From the NCBI GenBank assembly GCA_044226845.1, contig JBGAGG010000004.1, positions 124,001-188,000 of the forward strand: a DNA stretch of 64,000 nt. The letters are read 5' to 3'. Positions 17,510 to 26,649 of this stretch are shown one piece after another. Below the pieces are notes generated by a model. That model saw nothing but the letters and a program-made list of their open reading frames with translations, was not told the DNA's origin and made no database searches. Source of the DNA: JAFDZO01 sp044226845. GTDB lineage: Bacteria > Bacteroidota > Ignavibacteria > Tepidaquicellales > Tepidaquicellaceae. Every line of letters begins with the position of its first letter. Positions within the stretch are counted from its first letter, which is position 1. Made by a program: the position numbers and the translations under genes.

Positions 17510-19231
17510 ATGGGAACGCCTATTTACGATACAACATTTGTAGTCTGCGACGTTGAAACAACGGGAGTATCATCCGATTATAACCGCATTACGGAAATCG
17601 GGCTTATAAAAATTTATAACGGTGAGGTGATAGATAAATTTACTTCGCTTATAAATCCAAAACAGCATATTCCAAGCCAGATAACATACCTGACCGGAAT
17701 TACCAATGAAGATGTGATGGATAAGCCGACTTTTGAAGAGCTCTCCCCGAAAATTCATAATTTTATATTTGATAAGTCGCACACAACTGACGGCGCTGAT
17801 TCGACACTCTTGTTCACAGGACATAATGTAGCTTTTGATTATAATTTTATCCGCAAATCTTTTGAGAGGACAGGAGGAAGTTACCAGTTCAATATGAAAA
17901 CAGTTTGTACGTGCAAACTGGCAAGAAGACTGCTGAAAAAACTAAAAAGCAAATCATTATACAATGTTGCTGAATACTTTGAAATAAGAGCAGATAATTT
18001 TCACAGGGCATTTGACGATACGCTCGTTACATCTAAAATTCTTTTAAGATTTTTAGAAATATTAAATGAGGAGTATGAGCTTGAAACTACTGAGGAAGTT
18101 TTAAGATTTCAGAATACGAAGATATATACATCGGTAAATAAATCTCCTATCTTAAAAAGGATAAAAGCCAACATAAAAGATTTCCCGCGCCAGCCCGGGG
18201 TGTATTTTATGAAGAGCAAACACGATGAGATAATTTATATAGGCAAAGCAAAGAACTTAAGGGAAAGACTTTCAACATATTTAAATTTTTCATCTGACCT
18301 GCCGCCGAAAATAAGAAACTTAATTCAGTCCGTTCATGCAATCGAATTCGAAATAACAGATTCAGAGCTCTCTGCTTTGATTCTTGAATCGAAGATGATA
18401 AAAATGCATAAGCCGAGATTTAATACTGCAATTAAGCGTTATCGTTTTCATCCTTTCCTGAAAATAGATGTTCAGAATGAATATCCCAAAATTGATAAAG
18501 TTTATGAAATAGAAAACGACGGGGCGAATTATTACGGACCGTTTTCCAGCGGAAGAACAGTAAACAAAATACTGAAACAGATAAACGAAAATTATAAGTT
18601 AAGAAAATGCGAGTATAAATTTTTACGTCCTTCAAAGACTCATTCAACTTGTATGTACTTTGATATAGGAAAATGCAACGCGCCTTGTAATTTAGCTCAA
18701 TCAAAAAAGGAATATAGTGATGTAGTAAAAAATGTGCACAATTTTATCACGAACGAGGGAGAAGAGACGATACAAAAATATTTTGAACGGCAGATGGTAA
18801 GATTTTCAGAAGAAGAAGAATTTGAAAGAGCAGCTTTTCTGCGCGACAGGCTGAAGGATATTCAGAGAGTTATGAGCTATCAAAAAGTAATTACATCTGC
18901 AATCAATAATAAAAAAATCATCATTAAGCAAAAGTACGGAGATAAGGAAGAAGTCTTTTTTATACACAACGGAAAATTGATGAAGACATATACTATTCAT
19001 ATGGATGATACAGCTGATGAGAATTTAGTTCTTGATGAGATATTTGAAACTACCGATTATTTATTTTTCTCACTGTCCAAATTCATTAAGCATAAATTTA
19101 CTCCGCAGGATCTGGATGAAATAAAAGTTATCTCAAACTGGCTTGCAGTAAACAGAGATAAGAGTATTGTTCTCGAAATAAATGAAACAATGACACAGGA
19201 AGAAATAGTAAAGTGGATTTTCGAAAAGTAA
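17510..19231 (+). CDS. DnaQ-like exonuclease fused to UvrC-like GIY-YIG nuclease
   Basis: A 573-aa two-nuclease fusion. Residues 8-185 form a DEDDh 3'-5' exonuclease: Asp14 and Glu16 (CDVETTG), Asp110 (NVAFDYNF), and His165 with Asp170 (HRAFDD). Residues about 222-300 are a GIY-YIG domain (PGVYFMK, IIYIGKAKNLRERL). A UvrC middle-like region with a Cys cluster (CMYFDIGKCNAPC) follows, and then a UVR-type helix pair (EFERAAFLRDRLKDIQRV). The UvrC C-terminal RNase H-like nuclease and HhH domains are absent, so it is Cho-like. Fusions of this design occur in Actinobacteria and Bacteroidota and probably act in DNA repair. Both active sites look complete. Confidence 0.9.
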   Translation: MGTPIYDTTFVVCDVETTGVSSDYNRITEIGLIKIYNGEVIDKFTSLINPKQHIPSQITYLTGITNEDVMDKPTFEELSPKIHNFIFDKSHTTDGADSTLLFTGHNVAFDYNFIRKSFERTGGSYQFNMKTVCTCKLARRLLKKLKSKSLYNVAEYFEIRADNFHRAFDDTLVTSKILLRFLEILNEEYELETTEEVLRFQNTKIYTSVNKSPILKRIKANIKDFPRQPGVYFMKSKHDEIIYIGKAKNLRERLSTYLNFSSDLPPKIRNLIQSVHAIEFEITDSELSALILESKMIKMHKPRFNTAIKRYRFHPFLKIDVQNEYPKIDKVYEIENDGANYYGPFSSGRTVNKILKQINENYKLRKCEYKFLRPSKTHSTCMYFDIGKCNAPCNLAQSKKEYSDVVKNVHNFITNEGEETIQKYFERQMVRFSEEEEFERAAFLRDRLKDIQRVMSYQKVITSAINNKKIIIKQKYGDKEEVFFIHNGKLMKTYTIHMDDTADENLVLDEIFETTDYLFFSLSKFIKHKFTPQDLDEIKVISNWLAVNRDKSIVLEINETMTQEEIVKWIFEK

Positions 19232-19235
19232 TATT

Positions 19236-19457
19236 TTAATTAAAATTTCTTAATGGACCGCCCGCTTTCACAATCATGTAACTTTCAATCCGTCTTGAAA
19301 TTTTTTCGTAGTCTTCCTTAGCTGATTCAACTGTTTCGTATGTCTTTATCTGTTTTGTTTCCGAGTGTTTTAAATGGAATATAATGGTATTGTCTTTCAA
19401 AGTAACAAGATCAACATTTCTGATTCTTATTTCCCTTGAGTTATCGTCAAGTATCAT
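19236..19457 (-). CDS. Small conserved-looking hypothetical protein
   Basis: A 73-aa protein, MILDDNSREIRIRNVDLVTL at its start and a helical middle (VESAKEDYEKISRRIESYMIV). The amino-acid composition is balanced and soluble, unlike that of shadow reading frames. It is convergent with the DnaQ-UvrC fusion, with only 4 bases between the stops, and no other gene covers this interval. I recognise no family. It is possibly a small beta-strand/helix regulatory protein. Confidence 0.55.
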   Translation of the reverse strand: MILDDNSREIRIRNVDLVTLKDNTIIFHLKHSETKQIKTYETVESAKEDYEKISRRIESYMIVKAGGPLRNFN

Positions 19458-19594
19458 AAATAAAATTGGAATAGTTTAAGTTATAGAAAAGAATGATAAA
19501 ATTCTATATAAATGAAACAGTAAGTAACAGTCCTTAGAAAATTTAATATGACAACAATTTTAAACGCATTGCGTATAATCACAAAACATCTACA

Positions 19595-20665
19595 GTGAAT
19601 ATTTTCGAAAAAATATACAATCTTTATACAAGCGATTTAACCTCGGATGAATTTGAAAAACTTGTAACAAAAGATGTACCCGGACTTTATAAATTCTATG
19701 CCCGGGATATGAAAAAGCCTGACCAGAGCCAGGATAAATTCAAACGCTGGCTTTTATTTGTCAGAAATTTTATTGTTGCGCTTTTAAGAAAGCTGACTCC
19801 GCTTCGAAGACTTTTATTTTCCATAGCGATTTTCATTTATGCTGCAGGATTTATAACTGATAATCCTCAATGGTACAGCACTTCAATAGTTATTCTGGCT
19901 TTCCTTGTAATACTCGAAGTTGCAGATAAAATTATTGCTAAAGATGAAATTTCCATAGCGCGTGAAGTGCAGGATTCTATGATTCCGAAATCAGCACCAA
20001 ATTATGAAGGATATGACATTGACTGCTACTGCGAAACAGCAACTGATGTAGGGGGCGATTTTATAGATTTTGTTAACCGGGAAGACAGACTTCTGATAAC
20101 TGTCGGAGATATATCCGGGAAAGGAATGGGTGCTGCATTGCACATGGTTCACGTGCGCGCAATAATAAGATATGTAGCGGATATAATTTCAGAACCGGTT
20201 GATATTATGAAGACACTTAATAGAGACATTATAAAAAATTTTAAAAAAGGATTATTTCTAACTGCTGTACTGGCAGAAATAGATAAAGGAAAAATAAAGC
20301 TCTGCCGAGGAGGCCATCCCCCGATAATGTATTATAAAAAATCAAAAAACAGATGTGAAGAGTTAAAGCCTGCAGGCTCTGCGCTAGGGATGATGAATGA
20401 AGAGCTTTTTAATAAAACTATACAATCAATAGATATTGAGCCGCAAAGCGGAGATGTAATCTTTATCTATACTGATGGAATTTTTGAAGCTATGAACTCA
20501 AACAAAGATGAGTATGGGCTTGCCAAAGTAAAAGAAGTGCTTGGAGCAAATGCGTATAAAGAAGTTGGAGATATAAAAAGAATTTTAGTTGACTCAGTTA
20601 ATAATTTCAGAGGTATGAACGAAGTGAATGATGATATTACATTTGCAATTATAAAGAAAAAATAA
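19595..20665 (+). CDS. SpoIIE/RsbU-type PP2C phosphatase, membrane-anchored
   Basis: A 356-aa protein starting at GTG. Residues 1-65 are charged and helical. Two hydrophobic segments (about 70-90 and 95-112) anchor it in the membrane. A short linker helix (IAREVQDSMIPK) leads into the phosphatase domain, with metal-binding DVGGDFIDF, GDISGKGMGAALHM, GGHPPIMYY, IYTDGIFEAMN and NDDITF near the C-terminus. This family dephosphorylates anti-sigma-factor antagonists (STAS proteins) or acts as a stress-signalling output. No STAS or RsbW-type kinase is encoded nearby, so its partner is elsewhere. It ends at a strong hairpin. Confidence 0.9.
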   Translation: MNIFEKIYNLYTSDLTSDEFEKLVTKDVPGLYKFYARDMKKPDQSQDKFKRWLLFVRNFIVALLRKLTPLRRLLFSIAIFIYAAGFITDNPQWYSTSIVILAFLVILEVADKIIAKDEISIAREVQDSMIPKSAPNYEGYDIDCYCETATDVGGDFIDFVNREDRLLITVGDISGKGMGAALHMVHVRAIIRYVADIISEPVDIMKTLNRDIIKNFKKGLFLTAVLAEIDKGKIKLCRGGHPPIMYYKKSKNRCEELKPAGSALGMMNEELFNKTIQSIDIEPQSGDVIFIYTDGIFEAMNSNKDEYGLAKVKEVLGANAYKEVGDIKRILVDSVNNFRGMNEVNDDITFAIIKKK

Positions 20666-20668
20666 TAT

Positions 20669-20696
20669 TTACGGGTGCCTTTTACAGCACCCGTAA
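20669..20696. terminator. Bidirectional hairpin between convergent genes
   Basis: TTACGGGTGC (20669-20678) pairs perfectly with GCACCCGTAA (20687-20696) around an 8-base loop. It separates the phosphatase gene from the convergent 1010-aa T9SS gene. T-runs are weak on both sides. Confidence 0.8.
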
Positions 20697-20709
20697 GAAC
20701 AAATACCTT

Positions 20710-23700
20710 TTATTTAACTAACATCATTTTTTTAATTCCTGTAAAACTTCCCGCTTCAAGCTTATAGAAATAAACTCCTGAAGCTAAAGATTTAGCATTA
20801 AAATCAACTGAATAGTTTCCTGCATTTCTGAATTCGTTGTTAATCAATCTCGCAACTTCCTTCCCTGATACATCATAAATTTTTAACAATACATTTCCAT
20901 TCACAGGTAAATTAAATTCAATTTTAGTTGAGGGATTGAACGGATTAGGATAATTCTGCTTCAATGCGAAAGTGTTCGGTAAGCCGATTGTTAATTCGCT
21001 CGATAAATTATGATATTCAAAATTACCATTGTAATCTATTTGTTTTAATCTGTACTTGTACTTTCCTGACTGCAGATTATTATCAGAGTAAGTATAATTG
21101 TTCTGCACATTTGAATTCCCATTTCCTTGTACATAACTTACATTAACCCAATCTGCACTTCCTGTTTTTCTCTGAACTTCAAATCCTGCATTATTTATTT
21201 CAGAACCGGTTGTCCATTTCAGTAAAACATTATTACCTGAAACTTCTGAATTAAATGATAGCATTTCTACAGGTAATGCAGGATTTATAACTGTTGAAAA
21301 ACTACCTCTGCCATGTGTAGCTGCTACAAACACGTTATCCGATGAACGATAGTCAAACATAACTGTTACAACATTACCAATTGAAGTTACGGCTTCCTGT
21401 GTCCATACTGTAGAGGCACCGTTTATATTAAGTGTATAATAAACTCCAACGGATGTAGCAAGAAATACATGAAGCTGTCCGCTTTTATATAGAATTGTTG
21501 CCCATCTGCATGAAGGACCGTTAACACCTGCAAGATTTCCATCAATATTAGTCCATGTGGCACCTGCATCAGTTGTATACCAAAGTCTTTGCACACTATA
21601 ATTACTGAATACAGCAATAACATTATTTGAATTGGTTGGGTCGACTGCAAGGCATGACACATACCCGGTTGGCATTGCCCCTGTATTCAAATTTGCGCTG
21701 ACTGTTGCAGTTGTATTTGCATTATCTATTCTTCTGATATGACCTTCATCAGTACCATAATAAACTACATTTGCGCTATTAGCTTTTGAAATATTTACTG
21801 TTGAGACTTGCGCACTTGTAGAGCCTAAATCTGTTCCCGCAAGATAACTCCATCCGACAGTAACAGTTGAGTTTATCATATCGTTATTTCTCCAAACACC
21901 GGTTGTAGTTGCAGATGTACCGCCTGCATAATAGAGTAATGACGAATTATTTGGGTCGAGCACATGAGGATTTATAAACATCTGGTGCGCGGAACCTGTT
22001 GGTTTCAACTCTGTCGGATCACTTCCGTCTCTGCCGAATCTATAGATATCTCCGGTTTGTGTTGTAGTATAAACTTTGTTATCTGCCAGCGGAGCAATAG
22101 TACAATACCCGCCGTCACCGCTGTTAACAGCCTGCCAATCTGTAGCAAGAACGTTAGAAGTAGTTAAATAAGAACCGTTATCCTGAAAGCCCCCTACTAA
22201 TGCGTTCGATGCATTTTCCGGATCTAATGAAACTGCATAGAACTGTGTAACATTAAAACTTCCTGAACGTGAGTACCATGTTACAGGATTATTCACTGAA
22301 ACGTTTGCAGAGATATCATCTGTTCTTGAAATTCCCCCGTCATGTCCGCTATAATATATTGAACTGCTTCCGGTTTGAAAAAAACCGGCATGAATATCAG
22401 GGTGGCTATTGGTATATGTTCCGTTATCAGTTCCCGGTTGGTACCCGCCGATTCTTTTTGTATTAGTTGTTGTTGAGAACCCGTCAGTCGAACGGTATAA
22501 ATTTGTACCGCCGATTAATACAAAGTTTGGGTCAGTCGGGCTCACTTGTAAGTATAGATCATAACCGCCCTGTGAATCAAAAGGCTCATTAAAAGTACCT
22601 AAGTTACCTTGTCCTGCTTGAGGAAGATTTGAACCTAATGCAGTCCAAATACCGCCTGCTCCCGTTCCATCACCGCTGATATATTGATATTTCCACAGTT
22701 GATGTTTATTTACAGAGTTTGGTTCCCCATTGGGTACATTATGTACAGCAAAGTAAACTATATTTTGATTTGATGGAGCAATCGCGACAACAATTCTTCC
22801 GTAATTGGCCGGAAAAGACCCGGCAGTAATATTAGTCCAGGTTGTTCCATCTGTTGATCTGTAAATTCCATTCATTGGGCCGCCATCTATATAACTGCCT
22901 GCAGCATATAAAACCCCGGTTGTTGCGCATTTTACATCCGTGAATTCTGATAATGTAACCGTGTTACCTAGTACTGCGCTCCATGTAGTACCGCCATTTG
23001 TAGATTTTTGGATTGAACCAACTGTTGCTGCATAAACTTCTTCTTGTGTAAGATTAGAAGGGTCAGTTTCTACATTCCATACATATTGCCAGTTTGAATT
23101 AAAGCTGCTGGGTGAATTTCCTGATGTTGAAGCAAGTAAGTTCCAGGTTAATCCGTTATCAATTGATTTAAAAACTCCATCACCTGTGAATGCTCCCGGC
23201 GCACCAAACTGTCCGGCAGAGTTTGCCACACGTTCACCTGTACCAATGTACCAGTTTCCTGTATTACCGGTTCTTCTGTCTTGAGTAATACATGTTGAGT
23301 TATGAAGCTGAGTTAAAGTAGTTCGTTGAACCCAATTAACTCCTGAATTTGTTGAACGCCATATACCTCCGGAAATACCTCCTGCGATTACTATACTAGT
23401 ATCATTAATATCTCCAAGTATTGCTCTTGTTCTTCCTCCTACGTTATTGGGACCTCTTTCATTCCAAACGAGAGCGTTAGGATCATCACCGTTTCTTTTG
23501 GGAAGCCCTGCTGCAAACAACAATTCTTTAGCTCTAATATTTTCAGGAATTCTGTTTGTAATTGGATTGCGAAGCATCTTAAATTCTCTATCGAGACGAG
23601 CATTGGGATTATCCTCATCTCCGATTGAATAAGGCTTTGCCAGTGTTTTTCCTGTGTGTTCGTTTTTTTCTTTTGAAAAATACAAGAATACATTCAGGAA

Positions 23701-23742
23701 AATAAAGGACATAAAAAATAGAACAGCTAATAATTTGTTCAT
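20710..23742 (-). CDS. Large T9SS cargo protein with sortilin/BNR-like repeats
   Basis: A 1010-aa protein. N-terminal signal or anchor helix at 4-23. From about 90 to 830 it contains repeated Asp-box-like motifs of the form (Y/W)(R/K)S(T/I)(D/N)(G/N)G.TW (for example STNSGVNW, SIDNGLTW, STNGGTTW, STDGTTW), typical of VPS10/sortilin and BNR-type beta-propellers. An FN3-like module (LLKWTTGSEINNAGFEVQRK) follows at about 835-920. The last 85 residues are a T9SS sorting domain (QNYPNPFNPSTKIEFNL, SGVYFYKL). It probably acts as a large surface adhesin or a binding scaffold. No catalytic residues were identified. Confidence 0.88.
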   Translation of the reverse strand: MNKLLAVLFFMSFIFLNVFLYFSKEKNEHTGKTLAKPYSIGDEDNPNARLDREFKMLRNPITNRIPENIRAKELLFAAGLPKRNGDDPNALVWNERGPNNVGGRTRAILGDINDTSIVIAGGISGGIWRSTNSGVNWVQRTTLTQLHNSTCITQDRRTGNTGNWYIGTGERVANSAGQFGAPGAFTGDGVFKSIDNGLTWNLLASTSGNSPSSFNSNWQYVWNVETDPSNLTQEEVYAATVGSIQKSTNGGTTWSAVLGNTVTLSEFTDVKCATTGVLYAAGSYIDGGPMNGIYRSTDGTTWTNITAGSFPANYGRIVVAIAPSNQNIVYFAVHNVPNGEPNSVNKHQLWKYQYISGDGTGAGGIWTALGSNLPQAGQGNLGTFNEPFDSQGGYDLYLQVSPTDPNFVLIGGTNLYRSTDGFSTTTNTKRIGGYQPGTDNGTYTNSHPDIHAGFFQTGSSSIYYSGHDGGISRTDDISANVSVNNPVTWYSRSGSFNVTQFYAVSLDPENASNALVGGFQDNGSYLTTSNVLATDWQAVNSGDGGYCTIAPLADNKVYTTTQTGDIYRFGRDGSDPTELKPTGSAHQMFINPHVLDPNNSSLLYYAGGTSATTTGVWRNNDMINSTVTVGWSYLAGTDLGSTSAQVSTVNISKANSANVVYYGTDEGHIRRIDNANTTATVSANLNTGAMPTGYVSCLAVDPTNSNNVIAVFSNYSVQRLWYTTDAGATWTNIDGNLAGVNGPSCRWATILYKSGQLHVFLATSVGVYYTLNINGASTVWTQEAVTSIGNVVTVMFDYRSSDNVFVAATHGRGSFSTVINPALPVEMLSFNSEVSGNNVLLKWTTGSEINNAGFEVQRKTGSADWVNVSYVQGNGNSNVQNNYTYSDNNLQSGKYKYRLKQIDYNGNFEYHNLSSELTIGLPNTFALKQNYPNPFNPSTKIEFNLPVNGNVLLKIYDVSGKEVARLINNEFRNAGNYSVDFNAKSLASGVYFYKLEAGSFTGIKKMMLVK

Positions 23743-24176
23743 ATGATTGAGATTTAGTTTTCTTTTACTGTGGTATCCAGTTAGTACAAATTAAAAATTT
23801 TCTATACTCCGTGCAGGAAGATTAATCATAAAATTTCCTAAAATAAGACAACAATTCAGCTGTATTTTTACATTTTACTATTTGAATTATCAGTTAATTA
23901 ATTCGCAACAGTTTTCCTGAAAAATTACAATTATTTTTTAAAAAAATTTTTATAAAACGAATAATTTATAAGAAGTTAAATCTCTGTGAGATTCACGGTT
24001 TCTACTATTTGAAGTTTATTTTAAAAATGAATTTCTACTTTTAAAAAATAATAGAATACCATTCCATAAAATGGATTCCGGAGTGATGAGATTTAGTTTT
24101 TACTAAAACAAGAATAATTATTCGAGTTTAAAAGTTTCACTCAAATAATTCTTCCTTGAATAATTAGTTAATATGA
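23743..24176. other. Intergenic gap
   Basis: 434 bases with no credible ORF. The minus-strand promoter of the T9SS gene should lie in the right half of 23743-23900. The only clear structure is the hairpin at 24110-24153. The inverted repeat ATTCCAT/ATGGAT near 24061 is weak. Confidence 0.45.
24110..24153 (-). terminator. Probable terminator of the ada gene
   Basis: On the minus strand AAGAATTATTTGAGT (from 24153) pairs with ACTCGAATAATTATTCTT (to 24110), apart from a short bulge and a G-T pair, and a T-rich stretch follows. It lies 24 bases after the ada stop codon. Confidence 0.6.
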
Positions 24177-25229
24177 TTACAATAACTTGGAGGTTTTTTG
24201 TTCTAAATCTAACAAGAATTTTTTGCGATACAATCCCCCGCCATAGCCTGTAAGAGTACCATCTGAGCCAATTACCCTGTGGCAAGGAATTATAATTGAA
24301 ATTTTATTCATACCATTTGCATTTGCAACGGCACGAACTGCCTTCGGCATTTTTATATTGTTTGCCTGTGTTTGATAAGAAACGGTTTTCCCATACGGAA
24401 TATTCATTAGTTCTTTCCATACTTTATTCTGAAATTCAGTTCCGGATGGGTCAAGCGGAATATCAAAATCCTTTCTATTGCCTTCAAAATATTCCTTCAT
24501 TTGTTTATCAAGTTCTTTAAAGTACGGTGACTTCCCGGGAATAACTTTTGCTTTTAATCTTCTCTCCAGTGATAGAATCTGATTCTGAAGCATTCTTCTG
24601 TCAACAAATTCCAATAAACAAATTCCTTTATCAGTTGCTGCTGCAAGCATGGGTCCTAATGGTGTTACAATTCTCTCTGCAGATACTATATTCTTATAGG
24701 AAGATTCAGAGGGAGAAAAGCCTGTAGTCTTCTTAAAGAAATCCGAGAAGCCGCTGAGTGATTCATATCCGGAATCAAATGCTGTCTCAGTTACTTTCTG
24801 CCCTTCACGGAGATTTCCGTATACTTTATTTAGTCTGTTCATTTTATGATATGCTGAAAATGTCATGTTTAAATTTTTCTTGAACCACCTTGCAAGTGTA
24901 TGAGGATTTATTCCCATATCAATTAACTTCCTTTGGTTAAGTCTTACGAACGGGTCTTTCTCTATTTCGCTCAATACCTTTTTTACAAAATCCGGCTTAT
25001 CGTAGATGTTCAACGGCTTGCAGACTTTACATGGGCGGTATCCGAATTTTAATGCCTCATCTGCAGATTTATAAAACTCAACATTTTCCTGCTTGGGTTT
25101 TTTAGCTGTGCATACAGTCCGGCAGAAAATTCCCGTAGTCTTTACTGCTATGAAAAAAAGTCCGTCGTAAGATGAATCTTTATTCAACAGCGCATTATAC
25201 ATTATTTTTGGTGAAGGAAGCGTTTGCAT
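24177..25229 (-). CDS. ada: Ada: methylation sensor, AraC-type regulator and O6-alkylguanine transferase
   Basis: A 350-aa protein with the complete Ada domain order. The N-terminal zinc-binding domain has Cys36, Cys40 (GIFCRTVC), Cys67 and Cys70 (RPCKVC); it repairs methylphosphotriesters and switches on transcription. The AraC-type helix-turn-helix is at about 85-180 (GINPHTLARWFKKNL, YESLSGFSDFFKKTTGFSPS). The C-terminal methyltransferase domain carries the PCHRV active site with Cys316. All acceptor cysteines are present, so it should both sense and repair alkylation damage. It stands alone. A palindrome at 25317-25332 in the divergent promoter region is a candidate site. The second Met (MYNALLNKD) is an alternative start. 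Confidence 0.95.
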   Translation of the reverse strand: MQTLPSPKIMYNALLNKDSSYDGLFFIAVKTTGIFCRTVCTAKKPKQENVEFYKSADEALKFGYRPCKVCKPLNIYDKPDFVKKVLSEIEKDPFVRLNQRKLIDMGINPHTLARWFKKNLNMTFSAYHKMNRLNKVYGNLREGQKVTETAFDSGYESLSGFSDFFKKTTGFSPSESSYKNIVSAERIVTPLGPMLAAATDKGICLLEFVDRRMLQNQILSLERRLKAKVIPGKSPYFKELDKQMKEYFEGNRKDFDIPLDPSGTEFQNKVWKELMNIPYGKTVSYQTQANNIKMPKAVRAVANANGMNKISIIIPCHRVIGSDGTLTGYGGGLYRKKFLLDLEQKTSKLL

Positions 25230-25316
25230 GATTAATACTTCGTTGATTATTTATACTATACAAAGATACTATAAATGATTCGGCAGGACAACCGATTTTT
25301 GAACAGGGAATTTTGT

Positions 25317-25332
25317 TGGAAAACATTTTCCA
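25317..25332. promoter_or_regulatory. Palindrome in the ada divergent region
   Basis: TGGAAAACATTTTCCA has 7-base arms (TGGAAAA and TTTTCCA) around a 2-base centre. It lies 88 bases upstream of ada and 63 bases upstream of the divergent orphan gene. It is a candidate operator; no binding protein is implied. Confidence 0.35.
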
Positions 25333-25394
25333 TTTAACAATTGTTTAATCAAAGTGATTTATATAAATTACAAATTATATAAAACCAAATTAAT

Positions 25395-26594
25395 TTGTCT
25401 ATTCAAATTTATAACCAGATGCTTGGCAAAGCAAGAACTATATATTCTGAAGCTTGTCAATTGAAAGATATAGCTATTAGTCAAAATAATGCCGATTTAT
25501 ATGAACCTCCTTTGGAAAAGTTAAAGCAAGCATATGAAATTTTAGAAAAAGTAATTGATGAATTTAAAACTGTTGATATAGAAGGCAGAATCTTACTAAC
25601 TTCTTACACCGACTATTATAAGTATGAATTTTATAATTGTCTTGCAGCAAATTTATTAAAGAAAGGTTGTTTTTTAGAATCAAAAGCTGTATCAGAAAGA
25701 GCTCAATACCATATTAATTGTGCTATTAGAATAGTCACTGAAAATTACTCTGAATTAAACAATGAAACTCAAAAAAAAATTGACCAACTGAAATTAGAAT
25801 GGATGTTATTTCAAGTTATGAACGAAGTGCATATTTTTGAACCAAATGCAAAAAAAGCGATGCGTGAAAAAAACTATATTGTAGCACTCGATAATTTCAC
25901 ATTAATAGATAGTATATTAGACAAAGCTAAATCTTATTTAGAAGATCCAAATTTACGACAGGAAATAAAAAGGATTCAATTAGGTAACTATTTTGCTTTT
26001 AAAGGAAATATATGTATTGCTAGATGTGGCATATATACCGAAAGATTAAAGGAAATTGATTACAGACTTGAACTATTAGGTGAGTTCTTAAAAATAATTG
26101 ATTATGGAGATAAAGCGTTAGAGGCAAATCCTCAGTGGATAGAATATAAAACCGGAAAAGATGTGCATGTTAATAATATTGTAAAATTATTATATGAAAA
26201 TAAAAATTATTGGTTTACTTTTTATGATCATTATAAAGACAACAAAAATTTAACAAGTATTATGAAAAAAATTGACATACAAAAATATAATGAAATTGAA
26301 TTTAGTCGAGAGCTTGCTAAAGAGAAAAATAAAACAAAGTTATTATTTATACGAGGATTTTTTTTTACAATGCTATTGGTTGTAATTGTAACACTTCTGA
26401 TAGTAGTTTTTGATAGATTCAATTATTTGATTGGGAGTACAATAATTGGTGGAACTGTAATAATTTATTTATTATCTGCAGGTTTTACCCTTAAAAGTAT
26501 AGGAGAATTGAGTCAAGAAAATCTCATTAAATTGATTCAATTAGCAGTAAGATTAAACCTAGGGTTATTGAAAAGAAAAAATATAAATTCATAA
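25395..26594 (+). CDS. Orphan protein with helical N-terminus and two C-terminal membrane helices
   Basis: A 399-aa protein starting at TTG (an ATG eight codons later at 25419 is possible). Residues 1-310 are highly charged and helix-rich, with spaced aromatic and Leu residues that suggest TPR- or HEAT-like helical pairs (LEKLKQAYEILEKVIDEF, KNYIVALDNFTLIDSILDKA). Two hydrophobic helices (about 318-340 and 343-366) and an amphipathic tail (SQENLIKLIQLAVRLNLG) end the protein. No signal peptide, so the N-terminus is probably cytoplasmic. The base and codon use is visibly more AT-rich than in dnaK or ada, hinting at transfer. I recognise no family. Confidence 0.75.
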   Translation: MSIQIYNQMLGKARTIYSEACQLKDIAISQNNADLYEPPLEKLKQAYEILEKVIDEFKTVDIEGRILLTSYTDYYKYEFYNCLAANLLKKGCFLESKAVSERAQYHINCAIRIVTENYSELNNETQKKIDQLKLEWMLFQVMNEVHIFEPNAKKAMREKNYIVALDNFTLIDSILDKAKSYLEDPNLRQEIKRIQLGNYFAFKGNICIARCGIYTERLKEIDYRLELLGEFLKIIDYGDKALEANPQWIEYKTGKDVHVNNIVKLLYENKNYWFTFYDHYKDNKNLTSIMKKIDIQKYNEIEFSRELAKEKNKTKLLFIRGFFFTMLLVVIVTLLIVVFDRFNYLIGSTIIGGTVIIYLLSAGFTLKSIGELSQENLIKLIQLAVRLNLGLLKRKNINS

Positions 26595-26602
26595 AACACA
26601 AA

Positions 26603-26620
26603 AGGCGTGTTCCCACGCCT
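26603..26620. terminator. Bidirectional terminator
   Basis: AGGCGTG (26603-26609) pairs with CACGCCT (26614-26620) around TTCC, with flanking A-rich and T-rich runs. It separates the orphan gene from the convergent dnaK. Confidence 0.85.
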
Positions 26621-26649
26621 CTTGTTTAAACATAATTACTATTTTCTAA

